A stretch of 64,000 bases of DNA from an uncultured Prochlorococcus sp. (GCA_902617605.1 CACMXO010000002.1:32246-96245), one strand, 5' to 3'. Positions 28,675 to 38,960 are shown, counted from the first letter of the stretch. Notes: generated from the sequence alone by a model not told the origin. Translations and numbers: made by a program.

Positions 28675-30144
28675 TTGAGAGATTTACTTAAAAAACCTAT
28701 ATGGAAAAATTTAGAGTTGGGATATGCAATTCCTGATAGTATTCATGCTGTTTCTGTAGCATTACCAACTTGGAATGATGTAATAAATTACGAGGAAAAA
28801 GATCAAGAATGCATGAATTTATTGAAGTCCATTTACCCACGATTCGGGCTAAACCCCATAGTGAAAAGATTATGCGAAAAAGTAAAAAAGCAAAATTATT
28901 ACAACAATAAAAGTATCTGGCCATATCCGAGTGAAAGCATAGCTTTTAAAGCTAAAAAATACATTGATAGAAATACTTCTGAACAATTCTCGTTAATAGA
29001 AAAAAGAAATAATTTAGCTTTCTTAATAACTGAAAAAGAAGGAAGTATTTATGCAAAATATTTTTGGCAACATACTGGTCTTGGTCTATCTTCAAGAGCT
29101 GCCGCTATAGAACTAGGTCTTGAAGATTGCCCTCCAAAATCTTACGTAAATGAATGTTCTCAAAGAATAAAAAATAGAATTTCTAAATCTACAAAAGTTG
29201 ATTCTAATGATATTCACTTAACTTCATCTGGAATGTCTGCATTGCATACATCATTAGAAATCATATATAAATTATTTCCAACTAAACCAACACTCCAAGT
29301 TGGTTTTCCATATGTAGATGTACTTAAATTACCAATGAAAATATTTCACGGAGCAAAGTTAATTACAGAAGAAAATTGCGCGGATATTGAATTAGAAATC
29401 AAAAGAATAAATCCATCAGCATTAATTATTGAACTTCCAAGTAATCCAATGCTCAAATGTGTAAACATTAAAAAAATTTCAAAAATTGCAAAAAAGCTAA
29501 ATATTCCGTTAATTGTTGACGATACAATTGGTTCGAATTTAAATATAAATTCTATAGAACATGCAGATATAGTTTTTACTTCACTTACAAAAATTTTTTC
29601 AGGTAGTGGTGATATTCTTGCCGGATCATTAATACTAAATCCAAAAAGCAAATGGATTGATCATTTTAGAAATGCATTAAACGAGATTAATATTCCAATA
29701 CTTTCCGATGGAGATATAGTCTATCTAGAAAAAGTTAGTAGAGATGTAAATCAAAGAGTTTTTGAACAAAATAAAGCATGTTTAGAATTAAAAAAAAGAT
29801 TAGAGACTCATAGCGAGATTAAAAATATTTTCCATCCTGAAAATTGTCCAAATTTTAATTCTTTACTTACTTCTAATGGGGGATACGGCTGCTTATTATC
29901 GTTTGAATTAAATGGAGGATTGAACAAAGCTAAAAAATTTTATGATTCTCTAAAAGTATCTAAAGGACCTAGTTTAGGTACAAAATTTACTCTAGTTTGT
30001 CCTTATGTTTTACTAGCTCATTATGACGAGTTGGATTGGGCTGAAAGTTTTGGTATACCCTCGCACCTTATTAGAGTATCAGTTGGATTAGAAGACCAAG
30101 ATCAATTATGGAAAACCTTTTCTGAAGCACTAAATAATTTCTAA
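28675..30144 (+). CDS. metB: Second Cys/Met-metabolism PLP enzyme (cystathionine gamma-synthase type)
   Basis: A 489-residue homologue of the preceding enzyme with an N-terminal extension of about 100 residues. The PLP lysine is about residue 306 in TSLTKIFSGSGDILAG, and the cofactor aspartate lies in LNIPLIVDDTIGSN. It starts at TTG 28675, 3 bases after the previous stop, so translation is probably coupled. With its neighbours metC-like and cysK it would build cystathionine and cysteine from homoserine esters and serine derivatives. The exact substrate is inferred. Confidence 0.72.
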   Translation: MRDLLKKPIWKNLELGYAIPDSIHAVSVALPTWNDVINYEEKDQECMNLLKSIYPRFGLNPIVKRLCEKVKKQNYYNNKSIWPYPSESIAFKAKKYIDRNTSEQFSLIEKRNNLAFLITEKEGSIYAKYFWQHTGLGLSSRAAAIELGLEDCPPKSYVNECSQRIKNRISKSTKVDSNDIHLTSSGMSALHTSLEIIYKLFPTKPTLQVGFPYVDVLKLPMKIFHGAKLITEENCADIELEIKRINPSALIIELPSNPMLKCVNIKKISKIAKKLNIPLIVDDTIGSNLNINSIEHADIVFTSLTKIFSGSGDILAGSLILNPKSKWIDHFRNALNEINIPILSDGDIVYLEKVSRDVNQRVFEQNKACLELKKRLETHSEIKNIFHPENCPNFNSLLTSNGGYGCLLSFELNGGLNKAKKFYDSLKVSKGPSLGTKFTLVCPYVLLAHYDELDWAESFGIPSHLIRVSVGLEDQDQLWKTFSEALNNF

Positions 30145-30228
30145 ATTCCTAGTATTTACCGTATAGAAACTTATATACTCTTTTTCTGAATAATAGTTAA
30201 TATAAATATATATTTTCTCAATATATAA

Positions 30229-31215
30229 ATGGCAAAAATTTATGAGGACAACAGTTTTGCTATTGGAAACACTCCATTAGTAAAATTAAAATCAGTTACT
30301 AAAAACGCGAAAGCTACAGTACTTGCAAAAATTGAAGGTAGAAACCCCGCTTATAGTGTCAAATGTAGGATCGGCGCAAACATGATCTGGGATGCCGAGA
30401 AAAGTGGAAAACTTACAAAAGACAAAACTATTGTTGAGCCAACTTCTGGGAATACAGGAATTGCTCTAGCTTTTACTGCTTCAGCAAGAGGTTATAAACT
30501 GATCCTTACAATGCCAGAATCCATGTCAATTGAAAGAAGAAGGGTTATGGCAGTGTTGGGTGCTGAAATTGTTTTAACAGAGGCATCTAAAGGTATGCCT
30601 GGAGCAATAGCTAAGGCTAAAGAAATTGCAGAAAGTAATCCTTCTCAATATTTCATGCCAGGTCAATTTGATAATCCAGCAAACCCTGAAATTCATTTCA
30701 AAACTACTGGACCAGAAATCTGGGATGATTGCGATGGTGAAATTGATGTCCTAGTTGCAGGGGTTGGAACTGGCGGCACAATTACAGGAGTCTCAAGATA
30801 CATTAAGCAAGAGAAGGGCAAGAATATTACTTCTGTAGCTGTAGAACCATCACACAGTCCTGTTATTACACAGACAATGAATGGAGAAGAGGTTAAATCC
30901 GGACCACATAAAATCCAAGGAATTGGAGCAGGATTTATTCCTAAGAACCTTGACTTATCAATTGTTGATAAGGTCGAACAAGTAACAAATGACGAATCAA
31001 TTGAGATGGCTCTTAGGTTAGCTAAAGAGGAAGGTCTATTAGTAGGAATATCTTGTGGGGCTGCCGCTGCTGCTGCTGTTAGATTAGCTGAACAAGATGA
31101 ATATGCTGGGAAGACAATTGTAGTTGTTCTACCTGATTTAGCAGAGAGGTATTTATCATCAATAATGTTTACTGAAGTTCCAAGCGGAATCATTCAAGAA
31201 CCAGCCAAAGCCTAA
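30229..31215 (+). CDS. cysK: Cysteine synthase (O-acetylserine thiol-lyase)
   Basis: Condenses O-acetylserine with sulfide to give cysteine. The 328-residue fold-type II PLP protein has the PLP lysine Lys45 in [11 protein letters not shown], the substrate loop [12 protein letters not shown], and the phosphate cradle [15 protein letters not shown]. Length is standard. It is the last of the three-gene sulfur cluster after an 84-base gap. It converges with queA, with 2 bases between the stops. Confidence 0.96.
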   Translation: MAKIYEDNSFAIGNTPLVKLKSVTKNAKATVLAKIEGRNPAYSVKCRIGANMIWDAEKSGKLTKDKTIVEPTSGNTGIALAFTASARGYKLILTMPESMSIERRRVMAVLGAEIVLTEASKGMPGAIAKAKEIAESNPSQYFMPGQFDNPANPEIHFKTTGPEIWDDCDGEIDVLVAGVGTGGTITGVSRYIKQEKGKNITSVAVEPSHSPVITQTMNGEEVKSGPHKIQGIGAGFIPKNLDLSIVDKVEQVTNDESIEMALRLAKEEGLLVGISCGAAAAAAVRLAEQDEYAGKTIVVVLPDLAERYLSSIMFTEVPSGIIQEPAKA

Positions 31216-31217
31216 AT

Positions 31218-32342
31218 CTATTTTTTCTCCAGTAGTGAATCTGGTGAAATATACATCGCATCGCCATAAGAGAAAAATCTAAATTTTTCTTTTATGGCTT
31301 TTTTATACAGATCTAATAATCTTTCTCTACCAATCATTGCACTTACTAAAAGTAATAATGAACTTTTAGGGAGATGAAAATTAGTTAATAATCCATCAAC
31401 TACCTTAAATTTATAGCCTGGCTTAATTACTAAATCTACGTATTTAGCTATGGGAATAAAGTCATTAATTTCGTGAGAATAACAACTTTCAAGAGCTCTT
31501 ACGCTAGTTGTACCAATAGCAATTATTTTTCTATCTGTTTTCTTTATTCTTTTTATTTCCTCCACTACCTCCTTATTAACACTTACCCATTCTTTGTGAA
31601 GTTTTAAGTTACTTAAATCTTCTTGATCAATTGGTTTGAATGTTCCATAACCCACGTGCAAAGTTATCGGTAAGATTATTACGCCTTTTTTTTTTAGATT
31701 GGAAATAAGACTTTTGCTTAAGTGTAAACCAGCTGTTGGTGCAGCAACTGCCCCCGGATTTGTTGCATACTCAGTTTGATAACTTTTCTCATGAAAAGAT
31801 TCTTCTTCGGAATTTTTTATATAAGGAGGAAGAGGGATTTCCCCGTATTTATCAAGAAGTTCATTCATTGAATAGAGATCATTTATATTTTCCGGAAATT
31901 TAATAAATCTCCCTCCAGTTTCTTCATCAACTCCATCAACAATCAAATTAATATCTTGTACTAATGGAGATTTTAATTTTAATTTTCTATTTATTTTTAA
32001 CTTTTTTGCTGGCTTTGCCAAACATAACCAAACACATTCATGGGATCTTTCTAAAACTAATAATTCAACTAATGTCTTATTTTCTAATTCAACCTTTAAC
32101 CTAGCTTTCATAACTTTAGTATTATTTACAATTACAAGATCCCCTTTTCTAAATTCATCTAAAAGATTCTTGGTAAATTTATTTGTTAAACAGTCTTCTT
32201 CTAAAAAACTATTTCTAACTATCATCAATCTTGATTCATGCCTAATTGCAGAAGGTTTACTAGCAATTAATGAAGGATCAAGTAAATAATCATAAGCTTC
32301 AAGCTTATAATCTCTTTCTTCATTTTTAATTTGAGAAATCAA
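31218..32342 (-). CDS. queA: S-adenosylmethionine:tRNA ribosyltransferase-isomerase
   Basis: Transfers the ribosyl group from SAM to 7-aminomethyl-7-deazaguanine in tRNA to make epoxyqueuosine in the wobble position. The 374-residue protein has the QueA signatures YDYLLDPSLIASKP near the N-terminus, VIVNNTKVMKARL, PGAVAAPTAGLHLSKSL and HVGYGTFKPI. Length is normal. It is 6 bases downstream of pdhC. Confidence 0.96.
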   Translation of the reverse strand: MISQIKNEERDYKLEAYDYLLDPSLIASKPSAIRHESRLMIVRNSFLEEDCLTNKFTKNLLDEFRKGDLVIVNNTKVMKARLKVELENKTLVELLVLERSHECVWLCLAKPAKKLKINRKLKLKSPLVQDINLIVDGVDEETGGRFIKFPENINDLYSMNELLDKYGEIPLPPYIKNSEEESFHEKSYQTEYATNPGAVAAPTAGLHLSKSLISNLKKKGVIILPITLHVGYGTFKPIDQEDLSNLKLHKEWVSVNKEVVEEIKRIKKTDRKIIAIGTTSVRALESCYSHEINDFIPIAKYVDLVIKPGYKFKVVDGLLTNFHLPKSSLLLLVSAMIGRERLLDLYKKAIKEKFRFFSYGDAMYISPDSLLEKK

Positions 32343-32348
32343 TTAAAT

Positions 32349-33716
32349 TTAGGAGACAAGCATCTCTGGCTCATCTTCAATTAGGGAAGCCAAGTCTTTT
32401 AAGAAAGAAGCTCCATCAGCTCCATAGATCACTCTATGATCAGCTGTAAGATTTACTTGCATTATTTTTTTAACCGATATTGAACCATCACTATTAGCAA
32501 CAACGGTTGGTTTCGATGATGCAATGGCTAAAATAGCACCGGTACCTGGAGGAAGAATTGCGTCAAATCTATCAACTCCAAACATCCCAAGGTTAGATAA
32601 AGTGAAGGTTCCCGTTGAGTATTCATCAGGTTCTAATTGTTTTGATCTTGATCTTTTTACGAGATCTTTCCATTCCCTAGACAATTCAAATAAATCAGTA
32701 TTGCATGGTTCTTTTAAAACTGGAGTTATTAGTCCACCATCTTCCATCGCAACAGCAACAGCAATATTTATATTTTCTGGATAAGAAATTCCATTCTCTG
32801 AAAAACTTGAGTTAACTTGAGGATGTTTCTTTAGTGTCTTTGCAACTGCCTTTACTAGTAAAGCAGTCATAGTAACCCCGTTCTGTTTTACTTTTTTGTA
32901 GAAATTATCTAATTTATCTGTGTTAATGGAATAACCCACCCTAAAACATGGCACATCTAAACTAGATTCCATATTTTTATTTACCGCTTTTTGAAGAGTA
33001 TTAAATTGAACTGTTTCTCCCGGATTACCAAAACTATTTCCTGAAGTTTCTGGTTTACTTTCAACTCCCAAATTTGCACCAGGTATACTTGCAGGAGAAC
33101 CACCTTCACCTATCCATGGTATAGAGACTGGTTGGCCATTAGCTTTTAAAATATCATCGGCTTGAATCCTTCCGTGAGGTCCAGATCCATGAACCTTTGC
33201 TAAATCAACACCCATTTGAGAGGCAAGTTTTTTAGCTCTTGGAGATGCAATCACCCTCGAAGAAACATTACTCGTAGCAGCATTTTTTTGATCACTATTA
33301 AAAGATGAGGCTGCCTTTTCACTCATTAATACGACTTCTTTTTCTTGTTTTTCAACAATTTCAGTTTGAACCACAGGTTTTTCTTCAGTTTTATTGCTTA
33401 CCAATTCAAGTTGATCCGAACTGGAAACTTCAGGTTGATTTCCTTTATTTTGTTCTTGAACAGAAGCTATCTCATCCTCATTTTCTACAATAAGACCGAT
33501 AGTCTCTCCTACTGGTGCAGTGCTGCCAGCAGGCATTAAAACAGCCGCAAGATATCCATCTTGAAAAGATTCAACATCCATATCTGCCTTGTCAGATTCA
33601 ACAACCAAGACAGATTCACCTCTTTCAACTTTATCTCCTGGATTTTTCAACCATTCCACAATCTTGCCCTCCGTCATAGTAGAACTCAAGGCAGGCATGA
33701 ATATTTCGTGAGACAT
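32349..33716 (-). CDS. pdhC: Pyruvate dehydrogenase E2, dihydrolipoamide acetyltransferase
   Basis: Core subunit of the pyruvate dehydrogenase complex. The 455-residue protein has one N-terminal lipoyl domain with the lipoyl lysine in VESDKADMDVES (about residue 44), a flexible Gln/Glu/Ser-rich linker, the E3-binding domain ASPRAKKLASQMGVDLAKVHGSGPHGRI and the catalytic domain ending in LTADHRVIYGADGASFL with the active-site His. One lipoyl domain is typical for cyanobacteria. lipB, which makes its lipoate, lies nearby at 36.4-37.0 kb. Confidence 0.96.
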   Translation of the reverse strand: MSHEIFMPALSSTMTEGKIVEWLKNPGDKVERGESVLVVESDKADMDVESFQDGYLAAVLMPAGSTAPVGETIGLIVENEDEIASVQEQNKGNQPEVSSSDQLELVSNKTEEKPVVQTEIVEKQEKEVVLMSEKAASSFNSDQKNAATSNVSSRVIASPRAKKLASQMGVDLAKVHGSGPHGRIQADDILKANGQPVSIPWIGEGGSPASIPGANLGVESKPETSGNSFGNPGETVQFNTLQKAVNKNMESSLDVPCFRVGYSINTDKLDNFYKKVKQNGVTMTALLVKAVAKTLKKHPQVNSSFSENGISYPENINIAVAVAMEDGGLITPVLKEPCNTDLFELSREWKDLVKRSRSKQLEPDEYSTGTFTLSNLGMFGVDRFDAILPPGTGAILAIASSKPTVVANSDGSISVKKIMQVNLTADHRVIYGADGASFLKDLASLIEDEPEMLVS

Positions 33717-33934
33717 AAGAAAATTGTTATTGCATAAGTTTCAAGGGATTTCTACCAAACTTCCTAAAGTTTTTTTGGTTAAGAACCCTTTAAACTCTTG
33801 TTTTAATTATACGAAATCATGTTCACAGTGGGAACTCTTAAAACTTAAGAAAGTAATAATTTAGATCGATTAGAATTTATAACTTTTAGAAATTAAGATT
33901 TACTTATATTTATCAAAAATACTAAATCTTCTCT

Positions 33935-34378
33935 TTAATTATTATCTATAGATTGAATAACCCCATCCTTAACCGTAATCGATACTTGCATTTTTTCAAT
34001 AAGATTGTCTCCCACAGTGACATCACAGAAACTATCCACTTGTCCTTGATCAACAATTTCGTCCATTTTTAATTCGCGAACTTGACTCTGTTGTTGAAGA
34101 AGATTTCTTTTTTGTTCTTCAATTTCATTTCGTTTTGCTGCGACTTGTTGTTGCACCTGACTAACCTGTTCTTGAACCCTTGGATCTAGGGGATTAACCG
34201 ATTGGGATCTAATATTATTTACTATTTGCTGCCCCTCTTGCTCCAGTTGCGATAATTGTTGATCAATGTTTGAAATTGCTTTACTTAATTCTTTTTCAGC
34301 ATCTTCCTTCCAAGTTGGTGTAACTACAGCTTTAATAGCTATTGAGCGTTTTATAGATATTGAGTTTTTTGTTTCCAT
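33935..34378 (-). CDS. YlqD-family coiled-coil protein
   Basis: A 147-residue protein with an N-terminal beta segment (SISIKRSIAIKAVVTPTWKED), a long Gln/Glu-rich coiled coil (about residues 28-100) and a C-terminal strand-rich part with QVDSFCDVTVGDNLIEKM. The order and motifs match YlqD, a conserved protein of unknown role in cyanobacteria and Firmicutes. It lies between pdhC and the acyl-activating enzyme, with a 218-base non-coding spacer on its left in which I see nothing. Confidence 0.8.
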   Translation of the reverse strand: METKNSISIKRSIAIKAVVTPTWKEDAEKELSKAISNIDQQLSQLEQEGQQIVNNIRSQSVNPLDPRVQEQVSQVQQQVAAKRNEIEEQKRNLLQQQSQVRELKMDEIVDQGQVDSFCDVTVGDNLIEKMQVSITVKDGVIQSIDNN

Positions 34379-34416
34379 AAAAAATTAAATTACCTTTTCA
34401 ATATAGATAGAACAAA

Positions 34417-36360
34417 TCAAATTTTCTTACTAAATTTGTTTTCATACATATTTTCTATTTGTAATGAATACTTTTTTTCTATTTCTTTTCTTTTTTGTTT
34501 AAGAGTTTGTGTTAATAACCCATTTTCTAGAGTAAAGGCATCAACAAAATAACAATCTAATATTTGTTCTTCTGATCTTGCTCCTAATCGACTTTTAAGC
34601 AAATTATTAATTTGTGATTTGAAAAATGTACCAATTTTCTTATTCAGGTTTAATTTTGAAAGGTCTTCTTCCAAAAACTTGCTTTTAACCAATTCGACAT
34701 TAGGAACTACAAGGGCTGTTAAACATTTCTTATCTTGTCCTACTAATTGAATCTGATTAATAAATTCAGAACTAAGAATTTCAGTCTCTAGCGGATTCGG
34801 TTCTATATTTTCACCACTTGATAGCACTATTGTATCCTTGGCTCTTCCTGTTATAAAGAGAGAACCATTTGGTATTAGAAAACCTAAATCACCAGTATCA
34901 AACCAACCATCCTTGGATAAAACATCATTTGTAGCTGTTTCATTATTAAGATAACCTTTCATTACTTGCGGCCCCCTAACAAGAATTTTCCCGACTTCTC
35001 TGAACTTCAGAATCTTTTTTTTATCATCATTCACTATTTTGATTTCAGTAAATGAAAGAGGCTGCCCAGATGATCCTCTAACATTTAATTCTCTTCTCCT
35101 ACAAGTTAATACTGGACTAGTTTCTGTGAGTCCATATCCCACCAAAACATCTACACCTAAAGATTCAAAAAAAAGATCTACATGTTCTGGCAATGCACCT
35201 CCACCATTAATGGGAAATTTCAGTTTTTCTCCGCATAGTTGTCTAAGAATATTCGGCCATAAAAAAATAGTAGACAATTTATGTAAAGGATATCGGCTAA
35301 TAACAGAACCCAGTAAGGGGATTTTTGATTTAAAAGTTATTTGATTTATATCTATATTTCTTATCTTTCTAAGACTTCTTTTGAAAACCGAACTATTACT
35401 GATCAAAAACTGAATAAGTTTTTGTTTTTTGGAAGGCATTTTTTTCAAAGCCTGAAAAAAACCATCATGTATTGCTTCCCATAGTCTCGGTACAGTAGCC
35501 ATTACAACAGGTTTTATTTGTGTAATATCATCTTTAAGAAATTTTGGAATTGTATAGTATTGAGAACAACCGCATGAAAAAAAGAAGTACTCAGCACTTC
35601 TCTCATAAGAATGCCAGATAGGCAAAACGCTTAATACAGAGGTCCCTGGTTCTGGATCAGCGATATAGGCTAAATTGATTATTTGATGTAAAAAATTTGC
35701 ATGAGTCAAAGGCACACCTTTAGGTTTTCCGGTCGTCCCAGAAGTGTAAAGGATAGTAGCGACGTCATCAATTTCTGGATTAAATTTTTCAAGATTATTA
35801 TTTCGTAAATTTTCTTTTTCTACTGAACTAATGAATGTACTCCAACTTATTAAACTTTCAAATTGTTCATCTTCTAAATTGATTATAAATTTCAGTCTTT
35901 TTTTTAATTCTTCTTTGTTGTTTAACTTTAGCCAAATTTCCTTAGATTGAACTATTAGTCCTACTGAATTAGAGTGCCCAATAATATAGTCTAATTCTAC
36001 TGAAGGAGAATTAATACCTCTCACTGCATTTATAGCTCCTAAACGCATTAAGCCTTGATCTACTGCTAGCCATCTTGGAGAATTTTCAGATATTACAGTA
36101 ACTACATCCCCCTTTTTTAAACCATAATTTTCGAAAGAAAAAGAGACTTTTGTTATTAAATCAGCCAGCTCAGAATAAGAAAATTTTTCTTTGTATTTCC
36201 CTCTTAAATCGCAAACAGCTAAAGTATCACCACATTTAAATTTTAATTTTTCCCAAATTTGATCTATATGATCAAGGTTCTTAATAAAATCTCTATTTTT
36301 GGCAAATGTATTTTTTTTAGAAAGAGGTTTGGCTGCAGGCCAATACGCTAAATCACCCAT
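34417..36360 (-). CDS. Acyl-ACP/acyl-CoA synthetase (AMP-forming)
   Basis: AMP-forming enzyme that activates fatty acids. The P-loop ATILYTSGTTGKPKGVPLTHAN is visible, followed by GYGLTETSPVLTCRR and the GWFDTGDLGFLIPNG core motif. In cyanobacteria the single homologue of this 640-residue length recycles free fatty acids onto ACP (aas), so I favour that over catabolic FadD. It precedes lipB and ylqD on the same strand. Confidence 0.88.
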   Translation of the reverse strand: MGDLAYWPAAKPLSKKNTFAKNRDFIKNLDHIDQIWEKLKFKCGDTLAVCDLRGKYKEKFSYSELADLITKVSFSFENYGLKKGDVVTVISENSPRWLAVDQGLMRLGAINAVRGINSPSVELDYIIGHSNSVGLIVQSKEIWLKLNNKEELKKRLKFIINLEDEQFESLISWSTFISSVEKENLRNNNLEKFNPEIDDVATILYTSGTTGKPKGVPLTHANFLHQIINLAYIADPEPGTSVLSVLPIWHSYERSAEYFFFSCGCSQYYTIPKFLKDDITQIKPVVMATVPRLWEAIHDGFFQALKKMPSKKQKLIQFLISNSSVFKRSLRKIRNIDINQITFKSKIPLLGSVISRYPLHKLSTIFLWPNILRQLCGEKLKFPINGGGALPEHVDLFFESLGVDVLVGYGLTETSPVLTCRRRELNVRGSSGQPLSFTEIKIVNDDKKKILKFREVGKILVRGPQVMKGYLNNETATNDVLSKDGWFDTGDLGFLIPNGSLFITGRAKDTIVLSSGENIEPNPLETEILSSEFINQIQLVGQDKKCLTALVVPNVELVKSKFLEEDLSKLNLNKKIGTFFKSQINNLLKSRLGARSEEQILDCYFVDAFTLENGLLTQTLKQKRKEIEKKYSLQIENMYENKFSKKI

Positions 36361-36387
36361 ATTAAATTAATTTTGAAATTTTATTTT

Positions 36388-37038
36388 CTATTTTGATATA
36401 AAATCAAAATTAAATTCTTCCTCGATGGTTTTTTTAACAATTCTCTTGACTTCTTGAATATTTAAATTTTTGTTGTAATCAATCATATTTGCCATAAGAC
36501 AATTTTCTATTCCGCAAGGAACAATCTTATTAAAGTTTTCTAATTCGCAGTCAATATTGATTGAAAATCCATTTATCGTAATCCATCTTTTACACCCAAT
36601 TCCAATTGATGCGATTTTCTTATTTCCTATCCAAACACCAGTAAACCCTTTTCTAGAGTGACAATTTATATTAAATGCTCCAAGGATTTTGATAATAATT
36701 TCTTCAATTTTTCTTAAGTACCAATTTAAATCTTTATTAAAATTTTTCAAATCTAAAACCAAATACGTTACTAATTGTCCCGGCATATGACAAGTTACCT
36801 CACCACCTCTATCAATCTTAAAAACATCATAATTAGCATCATTTAGAGAAAATAGTAAATTATCGTAATTAGATCCTCTCCCCAATGTATAACAGAGTTG
36901 ATGCTCCCCTATCCAAATAAAATCAGGGTTAGAATTATCTAAGATCAATGCCTCCTGATATTCTTTTTGTAATTTATAAACATCATTAAAAGAAGAAATA
37001 TTATCAGGTTGTTTAATTATTGCTGTTCTATTATCCAT
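36388..37038 (-). CDS. lipB: Octanoyltransferase LipB
   Basis: Transfers octanoyl from ACP to lipoyl domains, first step of lipoate assembly. In the 216-residue protein [20 protein letters not shown] carries the substrate-site histidine, and [29 protein letters not shown] contains the conserved lysine; the catalytic cysteine is in IVPCGIEN. Length is normal. It lies on the same strand as pdhC, which it serves, and is 44 bases divergent from lrtA. Confidence 0.95.
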   Translation of the reverse strand: MDNRTAIIKQPDNISSFNDVYKLQKEYQEALILDNSNPDFIWIGEHQLCYTLGRGSNYDNLLFSLNDANYDVFKIDRGGEVTCHMPGQLVTYLVLDLKNFNKDLNWYLRKIEEIIIKILGAFNINCHSRKGFTGVWIGNKKIASIGIGCKRWITINGFSINIDCELENFNKIVPCGIENCLMANMIDYNKNLNIQEVKRIVKKTIEEEFNFDFISK

Positions 37039-37082
37039 ATTTAAGTAGATTTAGAAAGTAAGTAAATATTTTTAGATTTGTT

Positions 37083-37517
37083 ATGAAAATTTTAATCCAT
37101 GGAAAGAATCTTGAGCTCACTGGAGCATTAAAAGAATATACTGAGGCAAAGATAGAAAAAGCAACACATCACTATAAGGATATCGTCAAAGAAGCTGACA
37201 TACACCTTTCAATTGAAAAGAATCCAAGAGTCTCGTTCCAAACTGCAGAAGTTACTATTTTTGCAAATGGTACCGTAATTAGAGCTGAAGAAAAAACTGA
37301 AAATCTATACTCAAGCATTGATTTAGTTTCAAATAAACTTTGTAGAAAATTACGCAAATATAAAGAAAGAAACAATAAAACAATTCATAATAAACAATTT
37401 AAAAATAAAGATTCTTTGCCAATTGAAAGTATGGAATCAAATTTTTTAGATAAAGCTTTTTTTAAAGAAGGAACTGAAGCAAGTCTGCCTGAGCCATCTA
37501 TAAAAAATAAGTTTTAA
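37083..37517 (+). CDS. lrtA: Ribosome hibernation factor (HPF/LrtA), C-terminal domain missing
   Basis: Ribosome-associated inhibitor. The N-terminal S30AE domain (about 1-95) is clear: MKILIHGKNLELTGALKEYT and VEVTI-like strands with KNPRVSFQTAEVTIF. The family's long form, usual in cyanobacteria as LrtA, has about 190 residues with a C-terminal domain that dimerises 100S ribosomes. Here the protein ends after 144 residues, at SLPEPSIKNKF, the linker point, and deoC starts at once (TAAATG). It is therefore a short-form protein or a truncation. Confidence 0.85.
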   Translation: MKILIHGKNLELTGALKEYTEAKIEKATHHYKDIVKEADIHLSIEKNPRVSFQTAEVTIFANGTVIRAEEKTENLYSSIDLVSNKLCRKLRKYKERNNKTIHNKQFKNKDSLPIESMESNFLDKAFFKEGTEASLPEPSIKNKF

Positions 37518-38174
37518 ATGCCCAATATTGAATATGAATTAAACGAGAAAATTCATGCGATTATTATTAATCCTTATTTATCATGGGAAGATTTCTGTGC
37601 GAATTGCGATTTAATAAGAAAATACAATATCAAAAATATTACTACTTCACTAAATTATTTAAATGATCTTAAAAACTGTTTGGGTAATTACAGTGCGGAT
37701 ATAAACGCACTTATTTCTTACCCTTTAGCAGATTTACCAGTTTCATTTATTGAAGAATTAGTTTGTTTTGCAAAAGATAAGGGTGCAAAAGGAATTGAAT
37801 ATATCCCAAACTTTATCAATTTATCCAAAAGAAATTTAGAAACTTTCGCTGCTGAAATTGAGCAAGTTAAATTATCTGGATTACCAGTTTCAATAATCAT
37901 AAATAAATCAAAACTACATGAAGAAGTTTTTATTAATGCGATAGAAATATGTTTGGAATTAGGAATAAAAAATTTTCAATTCGGGGACGGGTTTGGATCT
38001 CCTCTTACATCTAATGATGTCCCGGAAATACTAAAAATAACAGGCTCTCAAAATCAAATAAAAGTTGTAGGTGGTATAAAAAAACTGACACAAGTTATTG
38101 ATTTGTTTGATAATGGAATTAGTTGCGTTGGAACTTCTAATTTTTGTGAGATTTTCCAAGAAGTAAATTTTTAA
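37518..38174 (+). CDS. deoC: DeoC-like aldolase homologue lacking the Schiff-base lysine
   Basis: A 218-residue TIM-barrel protein related to deoxyribose-phosphate aldolase. The phosphate/Lys201-equivalent strand is kept as IKVVGGIK (Lys182), but the Schiff-base segment, FIKTSTG in E. coli, reads NFQFGDG at 152-158 with Gln154 in place of Lys167. The proton-relay aspartate region is also altered to GIEYIPN. So the aldolase reaction is unlikely. It is packed between lrtA and recO, with the start codons directly after the previous stops. The conserved order suggests a different, unknown role. Confidence 0.8.
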   Translation: MPNIEYELNEKIHAIIINPYLSWEDFCANCDLIRKYNIKNITTSLNYLNDLKNCLGNYSADINALISYPLADLPVSFIEELVCFAKDKGAKGIEYIPNFINLSKRNLETFAAEIEQVKLSGLPVSIIINKSKLHEEVFINAIEICLELGIKNFQFGDGFGSPLTSNDVPEILKITGSQNQIKVVGGIKKLTQVIDLFDNGISCVGTSNFCEIFQEVNF

Positions 38175-38960
38175 ATGTCTGGTTCTGGTGAGTGCAGACT
38201 AGAGGGTCTCTGTATTAAAGCTTCTCCATTAGGCGAGAATGATAGATTAATAACTATTCTTACTGATGAGCAGGGGATTGTTCGATTAGCGGTACCTGGT
38301 GCTAGACGTCCTAAAAGTAGTCTTGCTGCGGCTACTCCATTAACATATTTAAGTCTGCAAATTTTTGGGAAAAGAAATCTTAAATCTGTACGTCAAATTA
38401 AAATATTAAAAAGCTATTCTGGTCTAGGGAAAAATATTGAACGTCTTGCAGCCGCGCAAGCAATAACTGAATTAACTTTTTTATTGGTAGGTAATAATGA
38501 TAAGCAACAAAACTATTTATCTTGCGTTCTTGCACATCTAGATAGGATTTATTTGTATGAAGAATCTAAAGAAGAAGATATTAAAATGCTCTCAATGAGT
38601 ATTCAATCTTTAATCCATCTATTAGCCATTGGAGGTATAAATTTACCAATTCATCATTGCTGTAAAACTGGAGAACCTATTATTCCGCCTTTAGGAAATT
38701 GGGAATGGAATTGTTATTTTTTGCCAAGTGAAGGGTTTTCGTCAATTGAAGATCCGCGAACTAATCTAAAAATAAATGCATCTGAAGTTGCTCTATTACA
38801 AAGACTTCTTTTTCCCGAATTACCAATAAAATCTAATGGAGAGTTATTGGGACCTAAAAAAGTCTGGCTTAAAATATTATTTATTATTGAGACTTGGATC
38901 TCTGCTCAACTAGAGAAAGAATTATCTTCACTAAAAATGTTGAGAGAAATATATAGTTAA
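38175..38960 (+). CDS. recO: DNA repair protein RecO
   Basis: RecFOR-pathway protein that loads RecA onto SSB-coated single-stranded DNA. The N-terminal OB-fold is seen in CIKASPLGENDRLITILTDEQGIVRLAVPGARRPKS (residues 13-49), followed by helical RecO_C with two cysteines in HHCCKTGEP. At 261 residues it is normal length. It starts directly after the deoC stop. The order lrtA-deoC-recO suggests one transcript. Confidence 0.9.
   Translation: MSGSGECRLEGLCIKASPLGENDRLITILTDEQGIVRLAVPGARRPKSSLAAATPLTYLSLQIFGKRNLKSVRQIKILKSYSGLGKNIERLAAAQAITELTFLLVGNNDKQQNYLSCVLAHLDRIYLYEESKEEDIKMLSMSIQSLIHLLAIGGINLPIHHCCKTGEPIIPPLGNWEWNCYFLPSEGFSSIEDPRTNLKINASEVALLQRLLFPELPIKSNGELLGPKKVWLKILFIIETWISAQLEKELSSLKMLREIYS

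Noticed and set aside
33717..33934. Small gene or RNA in the 218-base spacer between pdhC and ylqD
   Set aside because: Only a 9-codon frame and no stable hairpin are visible; probably promoter and untranslated region.
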